From positions 1-64,000 of the forward strand of contig CAJTFX010000008.1 in NCBI GenBank assembly GCA_910575555.1: DNA of 64,000 nucleotides, given 5' to 3'. The position numbers and the translations under genes are program-made. Of this stretch, positions 25,840 through 34,163 are shown piece by piece; within the stretch, counting starts at the first letter, position 1; each line of letters opens with the position of its first letter. The notes under the pieces are model-generated. The model saw only the letters and a program-made list of their open reading frames with translations, was not told the origin of the DNA and did no database searches. This DNA is from Lachnospiraceae bacterium (GTDB taxonomy: Bacteria > Bacillota > Clostridia > Lachnospirales > Lachnospiraceae).

Positions 25840-26187
25840 TTATAATGAATTCTTGGGCTTTTCTTCTCTGTTCTCCAGTAATGTCCGGGCATTTTCCAAG
25901 AGGATATTCAGTTCCCTTGGCGTGCATTGCGGCAGTAACCGGACAAGTTGGAGATAGGAGCTGTTTTCTGCATTCTGGTTTGGGCGGATAAATGCATCCG
26001 CGGAAAGATTCAGGACCAGAATAATCTTGCAAAATAGTTTCAAGCTCGGTATATGCTTCCCACGTTCCACATTGCCTAAATAAGACAGGTTGCAGTTCAG
26101 TTTCTCTGCCAGCTGCTCCTGTGTAAGTTTTAAGTCCAGCCTTCCATTTCGGATAAATTTTCCCAGTCTGTTATTTGAAAAGATCAT
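25840..26187 (-). CDS. XRE-family HTH repressor (115 aa)
   Basis: HTH at residues ~8-62: LGKFIRNGRLDLKLTQEQLAEKLNCNLSYLGNVERGKHIPSLKLFCKI. The C-terminal half (LLPQCTPRELNILLENARTLLE) is a short helical extension, probably for dimerisation. Divergent from the orphan response-regulator-like gene at 26611. Palindromes built on GTGTATTACAC lie at 26215 and 26430 with partial copies at 26248 and 26271, so it is likely autoregulated and controls the rightward gene. Confidence 0.9.
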   Translation of the reverse strand: MIFSNNRLGKFIRNGRLDLKLTQEQLAEKLNCNLSYLGNVERGKHIPSLKLFCKIILVLNLSADAFIRPNQNAENSSYLQLVRLLPQCTPRELNILLENARTLLENREEKPKNSL

Positions 26188-26610
26188 GTGTTGTATCCAC
26201 CTCCATTAAATCTAGTGTATTACACCAGATTTGAAATGTGAAAATAGTAATACACCATAATAAAAATGGAGTAATACAGCAGATTATAAGAAGTAGCATA
26301 TGGGCGGAAAAGAAATGTAAGCGGAAAGGAGTGTCGATTTTTGCTGAATTTTACAGAGTATCTGCAAAATTTCGGTAAACAGTTAAAAAAATTACGGTTT
26401 CTTATGCGGTAAGATACCGTGTTGAATATGGTGTATTACACCATGAGGAATATAGAATAGGATTATTCAGAAGGAAAGCAGCCCGGAGTGGAAAAGAAAC
26501 ACGGGGATGCTTTTCTTATTCTGGAAAATATGCGGGCAGGATCCGTGCGCCTCCGCTATCTGAACTGATTTTATGAATAGGAAAACTCAGCAGATTAGAG
26601 GAGGTACTAT
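26188..26610. promoter_or_regulatory. Divergent control region with repeated GTGTATTACAC operators
   Basis: 423 bp without a gene. It contains GTGTATTACAC (26215-26225), TAATACACCA (26248-26257), GTAATACAGC (26271-26280) and the perfect palindrome GGTGTATTACACC (26430-26442). The first three cover the repressor's own start region; the last is placed to act on the rightward gene. Confidence 0.75.
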
Positions 26611-27354
26611 ATGAACTCAAATAGAATGAGCGAAGAAAATATTAATGTGACGCAGAAAATCATATTCCTATCGTATCGCCGGGAGTTATACGAAAGTTTT
26701 TGTTCCTGCCTTAAAGGTCAACATGATATTTTATATCATAGAATCAGTGAGAATATAGATCTTGCAGTATTATGGGAGGGAAATGTTGTATTATGTATCA
26801 TTGAGATGCTGCGTTTTACGGAAAAGAGCGTGGAGCTGCTCCATGAAATGCGGAGTAAATCCAGCGTGCCGATTCTGTTTATTTCCGGCGCAAGGACAGG
26901 AAAGACAAGGAAAGAAGAAACTGTACGTGCAATCAGAAGCGGGGCCGACGAATACCTTGTCAGTACCCAGTCGGCAGAGGAAATTGCGGCAGAGGCAAAG
27001 GCCCTGATCCGTCTGCATCTGCGTATCAGGAAACGCCCTGAAATATGGAACTATCAGGAACTGCGGATATTGCCGGATCGAAGGCAGGTATTCCTTAAGG
27101 AGAAGGAAATCCTGCTGACCCGCATAAAATTTGACATTGTGCAGTACCTTGCCATGCAGAATGGGAGAGCCGTTACATATCGGGAATTATATGAAGCGGT
27201 CTGGCACAGCGAGTACCTGTTTGATGATGACAGTATCATGGCCCATATCCACCGTATCCGGCAGAAGCTGGAAACGAACAAAAAACGTCCCTTTTACATC
27301 CAGAATGTATATGGCGTAGGTTACCGGTTTGGATGCAGCTGTACACAAAAATAA
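26611..27354 (+). CDS. Orphan response regulator with degenerate receiver
   Basis: 247 aa. The C-terminal OmpR/PhoB winged helix (about 150-243) is intact: LLTRIKFDIVQYLAMQNGRAVTYRELYEAVW, DDSIMAHIHRIRQKL, YGVGYRF. The N-terminal ~120 residues keep the receiver fold (VPILFISGARTG, AIRSGADEYLVS) but the phospho-acceptor strand reads VVLCIIEML, with Glu where Asp is expected, and the usual Lys after GADEYL is replaced by Ser. It therefore probably works without phosphorylation. No kinase gene is nearby. GAGGAGG precedes the start. Confidence 0.85.
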   Translation: MNSNRMSEENINVTQKIIFLSYRRELYESFCSCLKGQHDILYHRISENIDLAVLWEGNVVLCIIEMLRFTEKSVELLHEMRSKSSVPILFISGARTGKTRKEETVRAIRSGADEYLVSTQSAEEIAAEAKALIRLHLRIRKRPEIWNYQELRILPDRRQVFLKEKEILLTRIKFDIVQYLAMQNGRAVTYRELYEAVWHSEYLFDDDSIMAHIHRIRQKLETNKKRPFYIQNVYGVGYRFGCSCTQK

Positions 27355-27379
27355 TTGTGGAAGTCTTATCGGCTTGACT

Positions 27380-27456
27380 GCAGCTTGCCATGAATTACTT
27401 TGTAAGGCAGTGCCCGGCGGCGCTGTCTTACAAAATAGTTCATAAAAGGTGGCTGC
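27380..27456 (+). terminator. Long imperfect hairpin after the orphan regulator
   Basis: Two 21-nt arms (27390-27410 and 27423-27443) complement each other at about 18 of 21 positions, with a GC-rich loop. An outer GCAGC (27380-27384) can pair with GCTGC (27452-27456). Likely a terminator, or the core of a small RNA. Confidence 0.55.
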
Positions 27457-27480
27457 AACAAAAACAGAAAAAGCAATAAA

Positions 27481-27532
27481 ACACAATATATATAAAAGAA
27501 TAATTGACGAACACTATATATTGTGCTAATAT
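27481..27532 (+). promoter_or_regulatory. Shared promoter/operator, copy B
   Basis: ACACAATATATA (27481-27492) lies 23 nt before TTGACG (27504-27509). The 17-nt spacer contains the inverted copy ACTATATATTGTG, then -10 TAATAT (27527-27532). Drives the SSB/helicase operon. Confidence 0.75.
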
Positions 27533-27540
27533 GAAAATGA

Positions 27541-27690
27541 AATTTGTATTTGTATTCATCTGGAAGATGGATAGCGCATTTTAGTTTCGGTCTGTGCCGA
27601 AAGAAAACTATAAGGAATCAGGGGATTCCTGTCTTTCACAGGGAGCAAAGGTGGAAAGCATTTAGAATGGCATGTTCTAGGTGCTTTTTT
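27541..27690 (+). ncRNA. Repeated leader RNA element, copy B (divergent)
   Basis: The least conserved of the four copies. Box-like AAATTTGTATTTGTATTC, a TTTCGG/CCGAAA hairpin (about 27584-27602), an AATCAGGGGATT segment and a terminator: AAGCATTTAGAA (27657-27668) pairs with TTCTAGGTGCTT (27676-27687), then Ts. The rest of the gap to 27982 has no convincing gene. Confidence 0.5.
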
Positions 27691-27982
27691 GTTGTTTTAT
27701 GGCTTGTCATATGAAAAAAGCTGGCTGCCTTGTGAGATCTTCTGAAAGATGGACAGATGCAAAGAACAGCCTGCATCGGAAAAAGCAGCAAAGGAGGTGG
27801 ATTAGGACGGATAAGGAAAGGAAGGAGGAAACGAATAGGAAGGAGCGGGCTGGAAGTGGATCAAAAGTCAATGGGGCGGCATTTAGGAAGGGAATTTCTG
27901 AATGCTTTTTTTGTGCTATAGCCTACGGAACGGAGCCAGGGGCAGGAATCCGTAGCTATGCAGATCATCAGGAGGAGAATAT

Positions 27983-28573
27983 ATGAATCATACAGTTATG
28001 ATGGGACGTCTGGTCCGGGATCCGCAGATTAATTATGTGCAAAATAGCGAGGGCGATGAAGTAGCAGTGGCAAATTTCCGCCTGGCGGTAGACCGAAAAT
28101 TCAGTGACGAGACCGATTTTTTCCCATGCTCGGCATTTGGCTGGCTGGCAGAGTTTGCAGAACAATATCTGTTCCAGGGCATCAAGGTTGTTGTGAATGG
28201 ACGGATGGAAAATAATAACTATACCAATAAGGACGGGGATAAGGTATATGGAGTGTGCCTTAGATTAAATGAGATTGAATTTGCAGAAAGCAAAAATGCA
28301 CAGAGAGGTGATGAGGAAGACGATGGAGGCGGCAGAAGGCAGAACTCTGGAAACAGAAGGGGGTCTTCTGGAGGAAGAGGCAGTTCTTCCGGAAACAGGG
28401 GAGGCTCCAGGAATTCCGGCTCTTCGAGAAACGGTTCCGGGCGTTCCGGCAGGAATTCCGGTTCTTCCAGGGGCGGTTATCAGAACAGCGGCTCCAGAAA
28501 CGGCAGATCCTCAAGAGACCGGAATGTAGACGAAGAGTTTAACGATATGGATCAGGAGTATAACTTTAGCTAA
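27983..28573 (+). CDS. ssb: Single-stranded DNA-binding protein
   Basis: 196 aa. The OB fold spans residues ~1-105: MNHTVMMGRLVRDPQINYV, VANFRLAVDR, FPCSAFGWLAEFAEQYLFQGIKVVVNGRMENNNYTNKDG. The C-terminal ~80 residues are a Gly/Ser/Arg/Asn-rich flexible linker ending in EEFNDMDQEYNFS; the usual terminal DDDIPF-type tip is altered (here YNFS), so its partner contacts may differ from those of chromosomal SSB. Coats single strands during replication and conjugative transfer. First gene of the leader-B operon; GGAGG is upstream. Confidence 0.95.
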   Translation: MNHTVMMGRLVRDPQINYVQNSEGDEVAVANFRLAVDRKFSDETDFFPCSAFGWLAEFAEQYLFQGIKVVVNGRMENNNYTNKDGDKVYGVCLRLNEIEFAESKNAQRGDEEDDGGGRRQNSGNRRGSSGGRGSSSGNRGGSRNSGSSRNGSGRSGRNSGSSRGGYQNSGSRNGRSSRDRNVDEEFNDMDQEYNFS

Positions 28574-29275
28574 ATGGCTCCGGGGGAGGATTTCCCTGGA
28601 AGAAAGAAGAGGCAGTTTATGGAAGAGGTAAGGCAGTGGTGTGCGAGATATAAAGGGATGCTTATTTTACTGGGAGTAATTGGCGTGATGCTGGCTCCTT
28701 TATTATGGCCGTTTTTTCTTGCCATCATTTTTCAAGGTGCATGTGTGGCGGCGCCGGTCCTGATTGTGGGCGCTGTGGTTAAGAAGACCAGAAGGGAGAG
28801 GACAGATGAGCAGAAAAGAAACCGGAAATACCCAAATGGAGAGAAAGCAGATTTTCATGCCTCAGAAGCTGTATCAGCCGGAGAGAATGAAAAAGGCGCG
28901 GCTGCGCAGGCAGATTCTGTACCGGAAAGGAGCTGGGAAACCGGAAAGGCGCAGGGAGAGAACCCCATAAGGGGAAATCACGGGATGAGCGACGCATCCT
29001 GCCTTGCGCTGATATGGTATGAGCTGGAAGGACGGGAGCGGATCTTCCGGTACAGGAAGAAGCTTGAAAGGGAAGGAATCCATCAGTTTTCCATCAGCCC
29101 GGAAGGGATCTGTTCCGTCCGTGAGGAAAACCGTTACCGCAGGATTGGCGCATTGCGCGCCTATCCGGGCAGGGAAACAAAGCTTCTCATACGGGAGCTT
29201 CGCAAAGACCATATCCGGGCAGCGCAGAAAGGGAAATTCCTGTGGCTGTCCTGGGGAAAGGCAGGGTTAAGATGA
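28574..29275 (+). CDS. Membrane-associated hypothetical protein (233 aa)
   Basis: Begins directly after the SSB stop (TAAATG), so tightly coupled. A hydrophobic hairpin occupies residues ~26-65 (MLILLGVIGVMLAPLLWPFF, then CVAAPVLIVGAVV). A basic, disordered middle (about 70-135) precedes a compact C-terminal domain of ~95 residues (ALIWYELEGRERIFRYRKKLE to LSWGKAGLR), containing HQFSISPEGICSVREENRYRR. Not recognised. An alternative start at 28619 would remove the first 15 residues. It overlaps the helicase gene by 4 bp. Confidence 0.7.
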   Translation: MAPGEDFPGRKKRQFMEEVRQWCARYKGMLILLGVIGVMLAPLLWPFFLAIIFQGACVAAPVLIVGAVVKKTRRERTDEQKRNRKYPNGEKADFHASEAVSAGENEKGAAAQADSVPERSWETGKAQGENPIRGNHGMSDASCLALIWYELEGRERIFRYRKKLEREGIHQFSISPEGICSVREENRYRRIGALRAYPGRETKLLIRELRKDHIRAAQKGKFLWLSWGKAGLR

Positions 29276-31503
29276 TACAGTGCAAATTTGTAAACCGAAC
29301 CTATTATAATCCTGCGAACGGATATACGGTAGCTGCTTATCATACAAGGGAAGAACTGCCTATGGAGGTAGCCCGGCAGAACAAGGAACATCCGGGAACA
29401 TTCCAGGCTTACGGGATTGAGCTCCCTACCGGGGAGAACCTGGAGGTGGAATTAGAAGGTGCCTGGAAAAAAGGAAAATATGGATTCCAGCTGGATGTTT
29501 CCTGTTTCCATGTCAATATCCCGGAAACGGAGGCGGGAATCGAGGCATACCTGTCTTCCGATATGATAAAAGGGATCGGTCCGGTGACCGCGCGCCGCAT
29601 AGTAGGGAAGTTCGGCAAACGCGCCTTATATGTGCTGGCGCATACGCCGGAAAAATTGTTGGATATTCCCGGAATCTCCGAGGCAAAATTAGAAGAAATC
29701 ATAGAGGGCTATCAAAGAAGCACCAAACTGCGGGAGCTGATGGTGTATCTGGCGCCGTTTGGGGTGACAACAAATAAACTGGAAAAGATACAGGAGCATT
29801 TCGGGGAAAGCGCTTACCACATTATCCGGGAGAACCCGTTCAGGCTCTGTGAGATTAAGGGTTTTGGATTTCTGACCGTTGACCCGATTGCCATGAAAGC
29901 AAAGAATTTCTGCCCGGACAATCCGCTTCGCATCAAGGCGGCAATCTCCCACGTGATCCAGAAGGCTGAGGAAGAAGGGCATCTGTTTCTGGCAAGCGAT
30001 GAGATTGTGGAGCAGGCAGGAGACCTTTTAAACAACAATAAGAAAACTCCTGGGATATCCAAAGTATCAGACGCTGCGATTAAGGATGCCGGGAACGACA
30101 TGATCCGGACGGATAAGTCCCTAGTGGGAAATGGAGGCGGCATTTATCAGAAGCTCGCCTTTGATGCAGAAGTAGGGGCGGCGGGAGAGCTGGTCCGCTT
30201 GATGTATAAGGAAAGAGAGAAACAGGATATCCGGCAGATGTTAAAACAGATTGCGAAGGAAGAAGGGATTACCCTTGACGAGATGCAGGAAAAAGCGGTA
30301 TTCCAGGCGTTTAAGTATCCGGTGTCCATTATCACGGGCGGTCCGGGAACTGGAAAGACAACCCTGATCCGGATTATCTTAAGGCTTCAGGAAACCCTTG
30401 ACCCGGACGCTATGGTGATGCTGTGCGCCCCCACCGGGAGGGCGAGACGGCGCATGTATGAGAAAACAGGCTATCCGGCCATGACCATACAAAAAGCAGT
30501 CGGCATGACAGGCGTGGATGGGGAAGAAGCATGGAACCGGACGGAAAAGCTCCCGGATGACTTGATCATTGCAGATGAGTTCGGGATGTGCGATATGTAC
30601 CTCGCATATAAGTTTTTCTACAGCATCAGGCAGGGGGCGTCCCTGATCATGATTGGGGATAAAGACCAGCTTGGAAGCGTAGGGCCTGGGAATGTATTTA
30701 AGGAGATGATCGAATCCGGGATTATCCCGGTGACGGTTTTGGACGCCTGCTTCCGGCAGGACGAGGGAAGCACCATTGTGGAGAATGCAAGGCGCATCAA
30801 CCAGAACCAGACGCGCCTTAAGTATGATGATTCCTTCCAGTTCCGCGCGGCCTCCGACCCGGAAGACGCAGCCGAGATCATCCAGAAAATCTACGAAACA
30901 TACTGGAGGGGGCATGGGAAACGTACCGAGGATCTCATGGTGCTGTCCCCTTTCCGAAAAGAGACAGAAGCAGGCTCGGATGCCCTGAATGAAAGGCTTA
31001 GGGATGTGGTAAACCCAAAGCGCAGGGGCAGGATGGAGATTAAGAACGGAAAGAAGCTGTTCCGCGTCGGGGATGTAGTGATGCAGACGAAGAATGTAGA
31101 TGAGGTTTCAAATGGAGATTTAGGGGAAGTTTTAGGAATTTACCGGAAAGACAGCAAAATGGTCATGGAGGTGGATTTTGGCGATGACCGGGTGGTGAAA
31201 TTTTCCGATGACGATTACTGGCCCTTAACCCACGGCTATGCTATGAGCGTGCATAAAAGCCAGGGGAATGAGTGCCCGGTGGTGATCATCCCGGTGCTTG
31301 GGTGTTTCCGGCGCATGCTCCAGAGGAATATCCTGTATACCGGAATCACACGCGCCACGAAGCAGGTGATCCTGGTGGGGAGCAGGCAGGCTGTTGCAAA
31401 GGCAATCCGGAATAACCGGATGGCGAAGCGCAACACGAATTTTGCCCTGCGGCTCCGGCAGGTGTATAAATCCATGCAGGAGTGTTATGAAAAATCTGCG
31501 TAG
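29272..31503 (+). CDS. RecD2-like ATP-dependent DNA helicase
   Basis: 743-aa superfamily 1B helicase moving 5'-3' on DNA. The N-terminal OB-like part is followed by helix-hairpin-helix elements (MIKGIGPVTARRIVGKFG, LLDIPGISEAKLEEI, about residues 97-150). Motor motifs: Walker A GGPGTGKTT (about 356-364), ADEFGM (motif II), GDKDQLGSVGPG (motif III), VHKSQGNE (motif V) and TGITRATKQVILVG (motif VI). The start at 29272 forms an ATGA overlap with the upstream gene. As RecD2, it lacks RecB/RecC partners. The role in the element is probably replication, recombination or transfer. Confidence 0.95.
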   Translation: MIQCKFVNRTYYNPANGYTVAAYHTREELPMEVARQNKEHPGTFQAYGIELPTGENLEVELEGAWKKGKYGFQLDVSCFHVNIPETEAGIEAYLSSDMIKGIGPVTARRIVGKFGKRALYVLAHTPEKLLDIPGISEAKLEEIIEGYQRSTKLRELMVYLAPFGVTTNKLEKIQEHFGESAYHIIRENPFRLCEIKGFGFLTVDPIAMKAKNFCPDNPLRIKAAISHVIQKAEEEGHLFLASDEIVEQAGDLLNNNKKTPGISKVSDAAIKDAGNDMIRTDKSLVGNGGGIYQKLAFDAEVGAAGELVRLMYKEREKQDIRQMLKQIAKEEGITLDEMQEKAVFQAFKYPVSIITGGPGTGKTTLIRIILRLQETLDPDAMVMLCAPTGRARRRMYEKTGYPAMTIQKAVGMTGVDGEEAWNRTEKLPDDLIIADEFGMCDMYLAYKFFYSIRQGASLIMIGDKDQLGSVGPGNVFKEMIESGIIPVTVLDACFRQDEGSTIVENARRINQNQTRLKYDDSFQFRAASDPEDAAEIIQKIYETYWRGHGKRTEDLMVLSPFRKETEAGSDALNERLRDVVNPKRRGRMEIKNGKKLFRVGDVVMQTKNVDEVSNGDLGEVLGIYRKDSKMVMEVDFGDDRVVKFSDDDYWPLTHGYAMSVHKSQGNECPVVIIPVLGCFRRMLQRNILYTGITRATKQVILVGSRQAVAKAIRNNRMAKRNTNFALRLRQVYKSMQECYEKSA

Positions 31504-31585
31504 ATAGAATATGAGTAAGAAATCTGTAAAGGTATTTTTAACGGTTGTTTAGATAATCAGATAAAGGATGCAAAAGAAAGATTGA

Positions 31586-31620
31586 ACGGACAGTTTTTTG
31601 CGGCTGTCCGTTTCATCTTT
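31586..31620 (+). terminator. Terminator of the SSB/helicase operon
   Basis: ACGGACAG (31586-31593) pairs perfectly with CTGTCCGT (31604-31611), followed by a T-rich tail. Confidence 0.85.
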
Positions 31621-31671
31621 TGTGAAGACAGCGGCATTTGGAATTTTGCGGCCAGGAATAGGAGGAGTTAG

Positions 31672-32115
31672 ATGCAGATGAAAACAAAATATGTACAGTT
31701 ACCGCCATTGCCAGAGGATTTACCGACAGAGCTTATTGGGATTATTTGGCTCTATGCGAAAATGCCAAAGGATAAGCGGAAAATGTTTTTGGAATTTATG
31801 AATGAGAATGTGTATGGTATTCCAGAAAACCTCGGAAAAACAGAATTGTCAAAATTATTAAATCGTACAGACAAAGAACAGGATCCCGATCTTTCAGAAT
31901 ATGCAGAGCTGATGAAGAAGTTTTTAGGCACACTGTATTCACAGGCATGTGAGACGGCAGGGTTCGTATACCAGCATTATTGCGTGGAAGGAAAAAGCCT
32001 GGAGGAAATATCCAGGGAATACCAGATAGATGAAGAAGCTTTAAGGTTGATCACCCAGTATTATAGCCTGACAGGAGAATCCATTTGGTATAGAGGTAAT
32101 GGGTATAGTCAATAA
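31672..32115 (+). CDS. Hypothetical protein (147 aa)
   Basis: Helical soluble protein behind a good AGGAGG site. The C-terminal segment YCVEGKSLEEISREYQIDEEALRLITQYY looks like a helix-turn-helix of the sigma-factor region 4 or RNA polymerase-associated type, but too weakly to assign. It lies alone between a terminator and the Rpn-type nuclease. Function unknown. Confidence 0.65.
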   Translation: MQMKTKYVQLPPLPEDLPTELIGIIWLYAKMPKDKRKMFLEFMNENVYGIPENLGKTELSKLLNRTDKEQDPDLSEYAELMKKFLGTLYSQACETAGFVYQHYCVEGKSLEEISREYQIDEEALRLITQYYSLTGESIWYRGNGYSQ

Positions 32116-32264
32116 CCTGGCAAATACGAAAGGTAGAATTATAAAATATAAATGTGTTTTTGATTGAGCGAATATATAACATGTGGTATAATGGCAATGA
32201 GGTCATATACCTTTCGGGAATGGCTTTTGCATTTCCTACCATACAAAAAGGAGGTTTATGGCTG

Positions 32265-33209
32265 ATGGATACGGAAATAAGATATGCGGTCAGCGCAACA
32301 GATCAGGACGCCCAATATGACGATAAGGCAAAGCGTCTGTTGGGAAATAAAATTATTCTGGCGCATATTCTGGTAAAGACGGTTGATGAGTTCCGGGGAA
32401 TGAACCCGAAAGATGTGGTGTCCTACATCGAGGGGGAGCCATTTATCAGCGTGGTTCCGGTAGAGCCGGGGCTGACCAACATTGAAAAAGAGGAAAACGG
32501 GCAGCGTATTGTCGGGATGAATACAGAAAATGCGGAGATAGGCGAGGGGCTTATACGGTTTGACATTATTTTTTATGTGCGGATGAAGAACGGCATCTCG
32601 CAGGTGATCGTGAATTTAGAGGCACAAAAAGATAACCCGACAGGCTACCATATCTTAAACAGGGCAGTATTCTATGTGAGCCGCCTTGTTTCCTCGCAGA
32701 AGGAACGGGATTTTGTGGGGACAAATTTTAACGACATCAGGCGTGTATTCAGTATTTGGGTATGTATGGGAATGGATGAAAGCAGCATGGCTTATGTGCA
32801 TCTTGCGAAAGACGATCTGCTCGGTTCCTATCCGTGGAAGGGCGGGCTTGATCTGTTAAATATTGTTTTGATAGGTATATCAAATGAACTTCCGGAGTAT
32901 GATGAGAAGTATGAGCTGCACCGTTTGCTGAGTACATTACTTTCAATGGAGTTGACTGTTGATGAAAAATTAGGAATTATAAGAACAGAGTATAGTATTC
33001 TGGTAGATGATAAATTGAGAAAGGATATGAGTGCCATGTGTAATCTTTCACAGGGAATTAGAGAAAATGCAACAGATAAGGCCATAGCAGGTGTAATAAT
33101 GAATATGCATAGAAAAGGCTATACGTTAGAGCAGATAGCAGAATGTGTGGAAAAGCCTATTGAGGAAGTGGAGACTGTTATCAAAAAAAGAGACCCTGTG
33201 CTGGCATAA
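32265..33209 (+). CDS. Rpn/PD-(D/E)XK nuclease family protein
   Basis: 314 aa. The N-terminal nuclease core reads DDKAKRLLGNKIILAHILVKTV, RFDIIFYVR (Asp of the core) and QVIVNLEAQKDN (E-x-Q/K), followed by YHILNRAVFYVSRLVSSQ; this is the Rpn (recombination-promoting nuclease)/transposase_31-like group. AAAGGAGG at 32248-32254 supports ATG 32265. A likely internal start at 33036 (MCNLSQGI) is preceded by GAGAAAGGA (33017-33025) and would yield a 57-aa C-terminal product. Characterised Rpn genes make such an intragenic antitoxin. The C-terminal 36 codons are repeated downstream. Confidence 0.8.
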   Translation: MDTEIRYAVSATDQDAQYDDKAKRLLGNKIILAHILVKTVDEFRGMNPKDVVSYIEGEPFISVVPVEPGLTNIEKEENGQRIVGMNTENAEIGEGLIRFDIIFYVRMKNGISQVIVNLEAQKDNPTGYHILNRAVFYVSRLVSSQKERDFVGTNFNDIRRVFSIWVCMGMDESSMAYVHLAKDDLLGSYPWKGGLDLLNIVLIGISNELPEYDEKYELHRLLSTLLSMELTVDEKLGIIRTEYSILVDDKLRKDMSAMCNLSQGIRENATDKAIAGVIMNMHRKGYTLEQIAECVEKPIEEVETVIKKRDPVLA

Positions 33210-33215
33210 CTCATT

Positions 33216-33326
33216 ATGAATATGTACAGAAAAGGCTATTCGTCAGAGCAGATAGCAAGGATTGTTGAAAAGACCACAGAGAAAGTGGAGGCTGTCATTA
33301 GAAAAAGAGAGCCTGTACTGGCATAA
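33216..33326 (+). pseudogene. Tandem copy of the Rpn C-terminal tail
   Basis: 36 codons (MNMYRKGYSSEQIARIVEK to REPVLA) nearly repeat the last 36 codons of the preceding gene (MNMHRKGYTLEQIAECVEK to RDPVLA), beginning 6 bp after its stop. A tandem duplication of the 3' end followed by drift. No ribosome binding site of its own, so probably not translated independently, although it could encode a tail-only antitoxin. Confidence 0.75.
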
Positions 33327-33422
33327 CTACAGTAACTTAATAAACAAGCTGTAAAGCAGTGAATTTGTTTTTGTATTATATAAAACAATTTGCTGCTTTT
33401 TTAAGATACGATACAGCTATAA

Positions 33423-33475
33423 ACACAACATATTGATTTTAGACTATTGACAAATACAATATATAGAAATATAAT
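33423..33475 (+). promoter_or_regulatory. Shared promoter/operator, copy C
   Basis: ACACAACATAT (33423-33433) lies 24 nt before TTGACA (33447-33452), with a 17-nt spacer and a perfect TATAAT (33470-33475). The spacer element ACAATATATAG is here in the forward orientation rather than inverted. Drives the MoxR/VWA operon. Confidence 0.8.
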
Positions 33476-33488
33476 AAAACAGAAGTTA

Positions 33489-33629
33489 TTATTTTTTTCT
33501 GCATACAAGGCAGAAAATCAAATTTTTGTTCCGGCGTGGGCTGGAAGGAAAACTTTCAGGCACAAGCCTGCCAGAAACAGAGAATACAACATGGCGCTGA
33601 TTATTAGGATGATAGTCAGTGCTTTTTTT
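33489..33629 (+). ncRNA. Repeated leader RNA element, copy C
   Basis: T-rich first box, hairpin TTCTGC/GCAGAA (about 33498-33516), second box AATTTTTGTTCCGG (33521-33534; identical to copy A), CTGG-type hairpin, AACTTT, CAGGC/GCCTG hairpin, CAGAAA, then terminator GCGCTGA (33594-33600) with TCAGTGC (33616-33622) and seven Ts. The remainder of the 393-bp gap (33327-33719) carries only the promoter and the ribosome site. Confidence 0.65.
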
Positions 33630-33719
33630 GTGTCCTGTGACAATGGAAAATACGAGCGGAAAGGAGCTGGTAACGTGGATAGGTTAGGTTACAGACAAAC
33701 GAAAGGAGGGAATGAGGAT

Positions 33720-34103
33720 ATGGAAGATGGTGTATTTGGCAGGGGCCATGACAGCATGGAACTGATGGCAAAGTTAGGAAGTACAGGTTATATGCAGAGA
33801 TTTTACGAATTTCTCCAGGGGAAATTCCACCCAGAGAATATTACGGCAGAAGATGCCCCGATTCTGTCGGGAGACCAGGCCTGGCATGTGATCTACTGCA
33901 TGCAGGAGTATTTTGGTATTTTTGATGACCGGTTTGAACGCTGCAGGGAGTGTGATGCGATCTTTGACAGCTATGAAGAAGGGACTGCAATTAACGAAGA
34001 TACGGGACCTGTGGAAAGATATACGTTCTGTGAAGGGCGGTATATCCACCAGTTTATGGAAAACGAATACGGGCATTACTGTGAAGACTGCCGCCCGGAC
34101 TGA
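33720..34103 (+). CDS. Zinc-ribbon-like hypothetical protein (127 aa)
   Basis: Start at ATG 33720, about 9 bp after AAGGAGGG; longer frames would run into the leader RNA and promoter. Two cysteine pairs, CRECD (about 77-81) and CEDC (about 122-125), with histidines between (GRYIHQF, EYGHYC) suggest a zinc-binding module. First gene of the leader-C operon, 60 bp upstream of the AAA ATPase. Function unknown. Confidence 0.75.
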   Translation: MEDGVFGRGHDSMELMAKLGSTGYMQRFYEFLQGKFHPENITAEDAPILSGDQAWHVIYCMQEYFGIFDDRFERCRECDAIFDSYEEGTAINEDTGPVERYTFCEGRYIHQFMENEYGHYCEDCRPD

Positions 34104-34163
34104 TTCCAGTGGAGATATGGTTCTGCAGGAGAATGAAGATTAAGAAGAAGGAGGAAGATTAGC

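Noticed and set aside
27681-27986. 101-aa open frame in front of ssb
   Set aside because: It runs through the leader's terminator and A/G-rich filler, has no ribosome site, and its translation shows no protein-like pattern. Better explained as part of leader B and the ssb upstream region.
30379-30915. 178-aa minus-strand frame inside the helicase gene
   Set aside because: Fully antisense to conserved helicase motifs, with His/Pro-rich shadow composition typical of the opposite strand of a GC-richer gene.
33423-33475. Promoter copy C as an inverted-repeat operator identical to the others
   Set aside because: The spacer element is in direct, not inverted, orientation here, so an identical operator was not claimed for all four copies; only the upstream element and spacing are shared.
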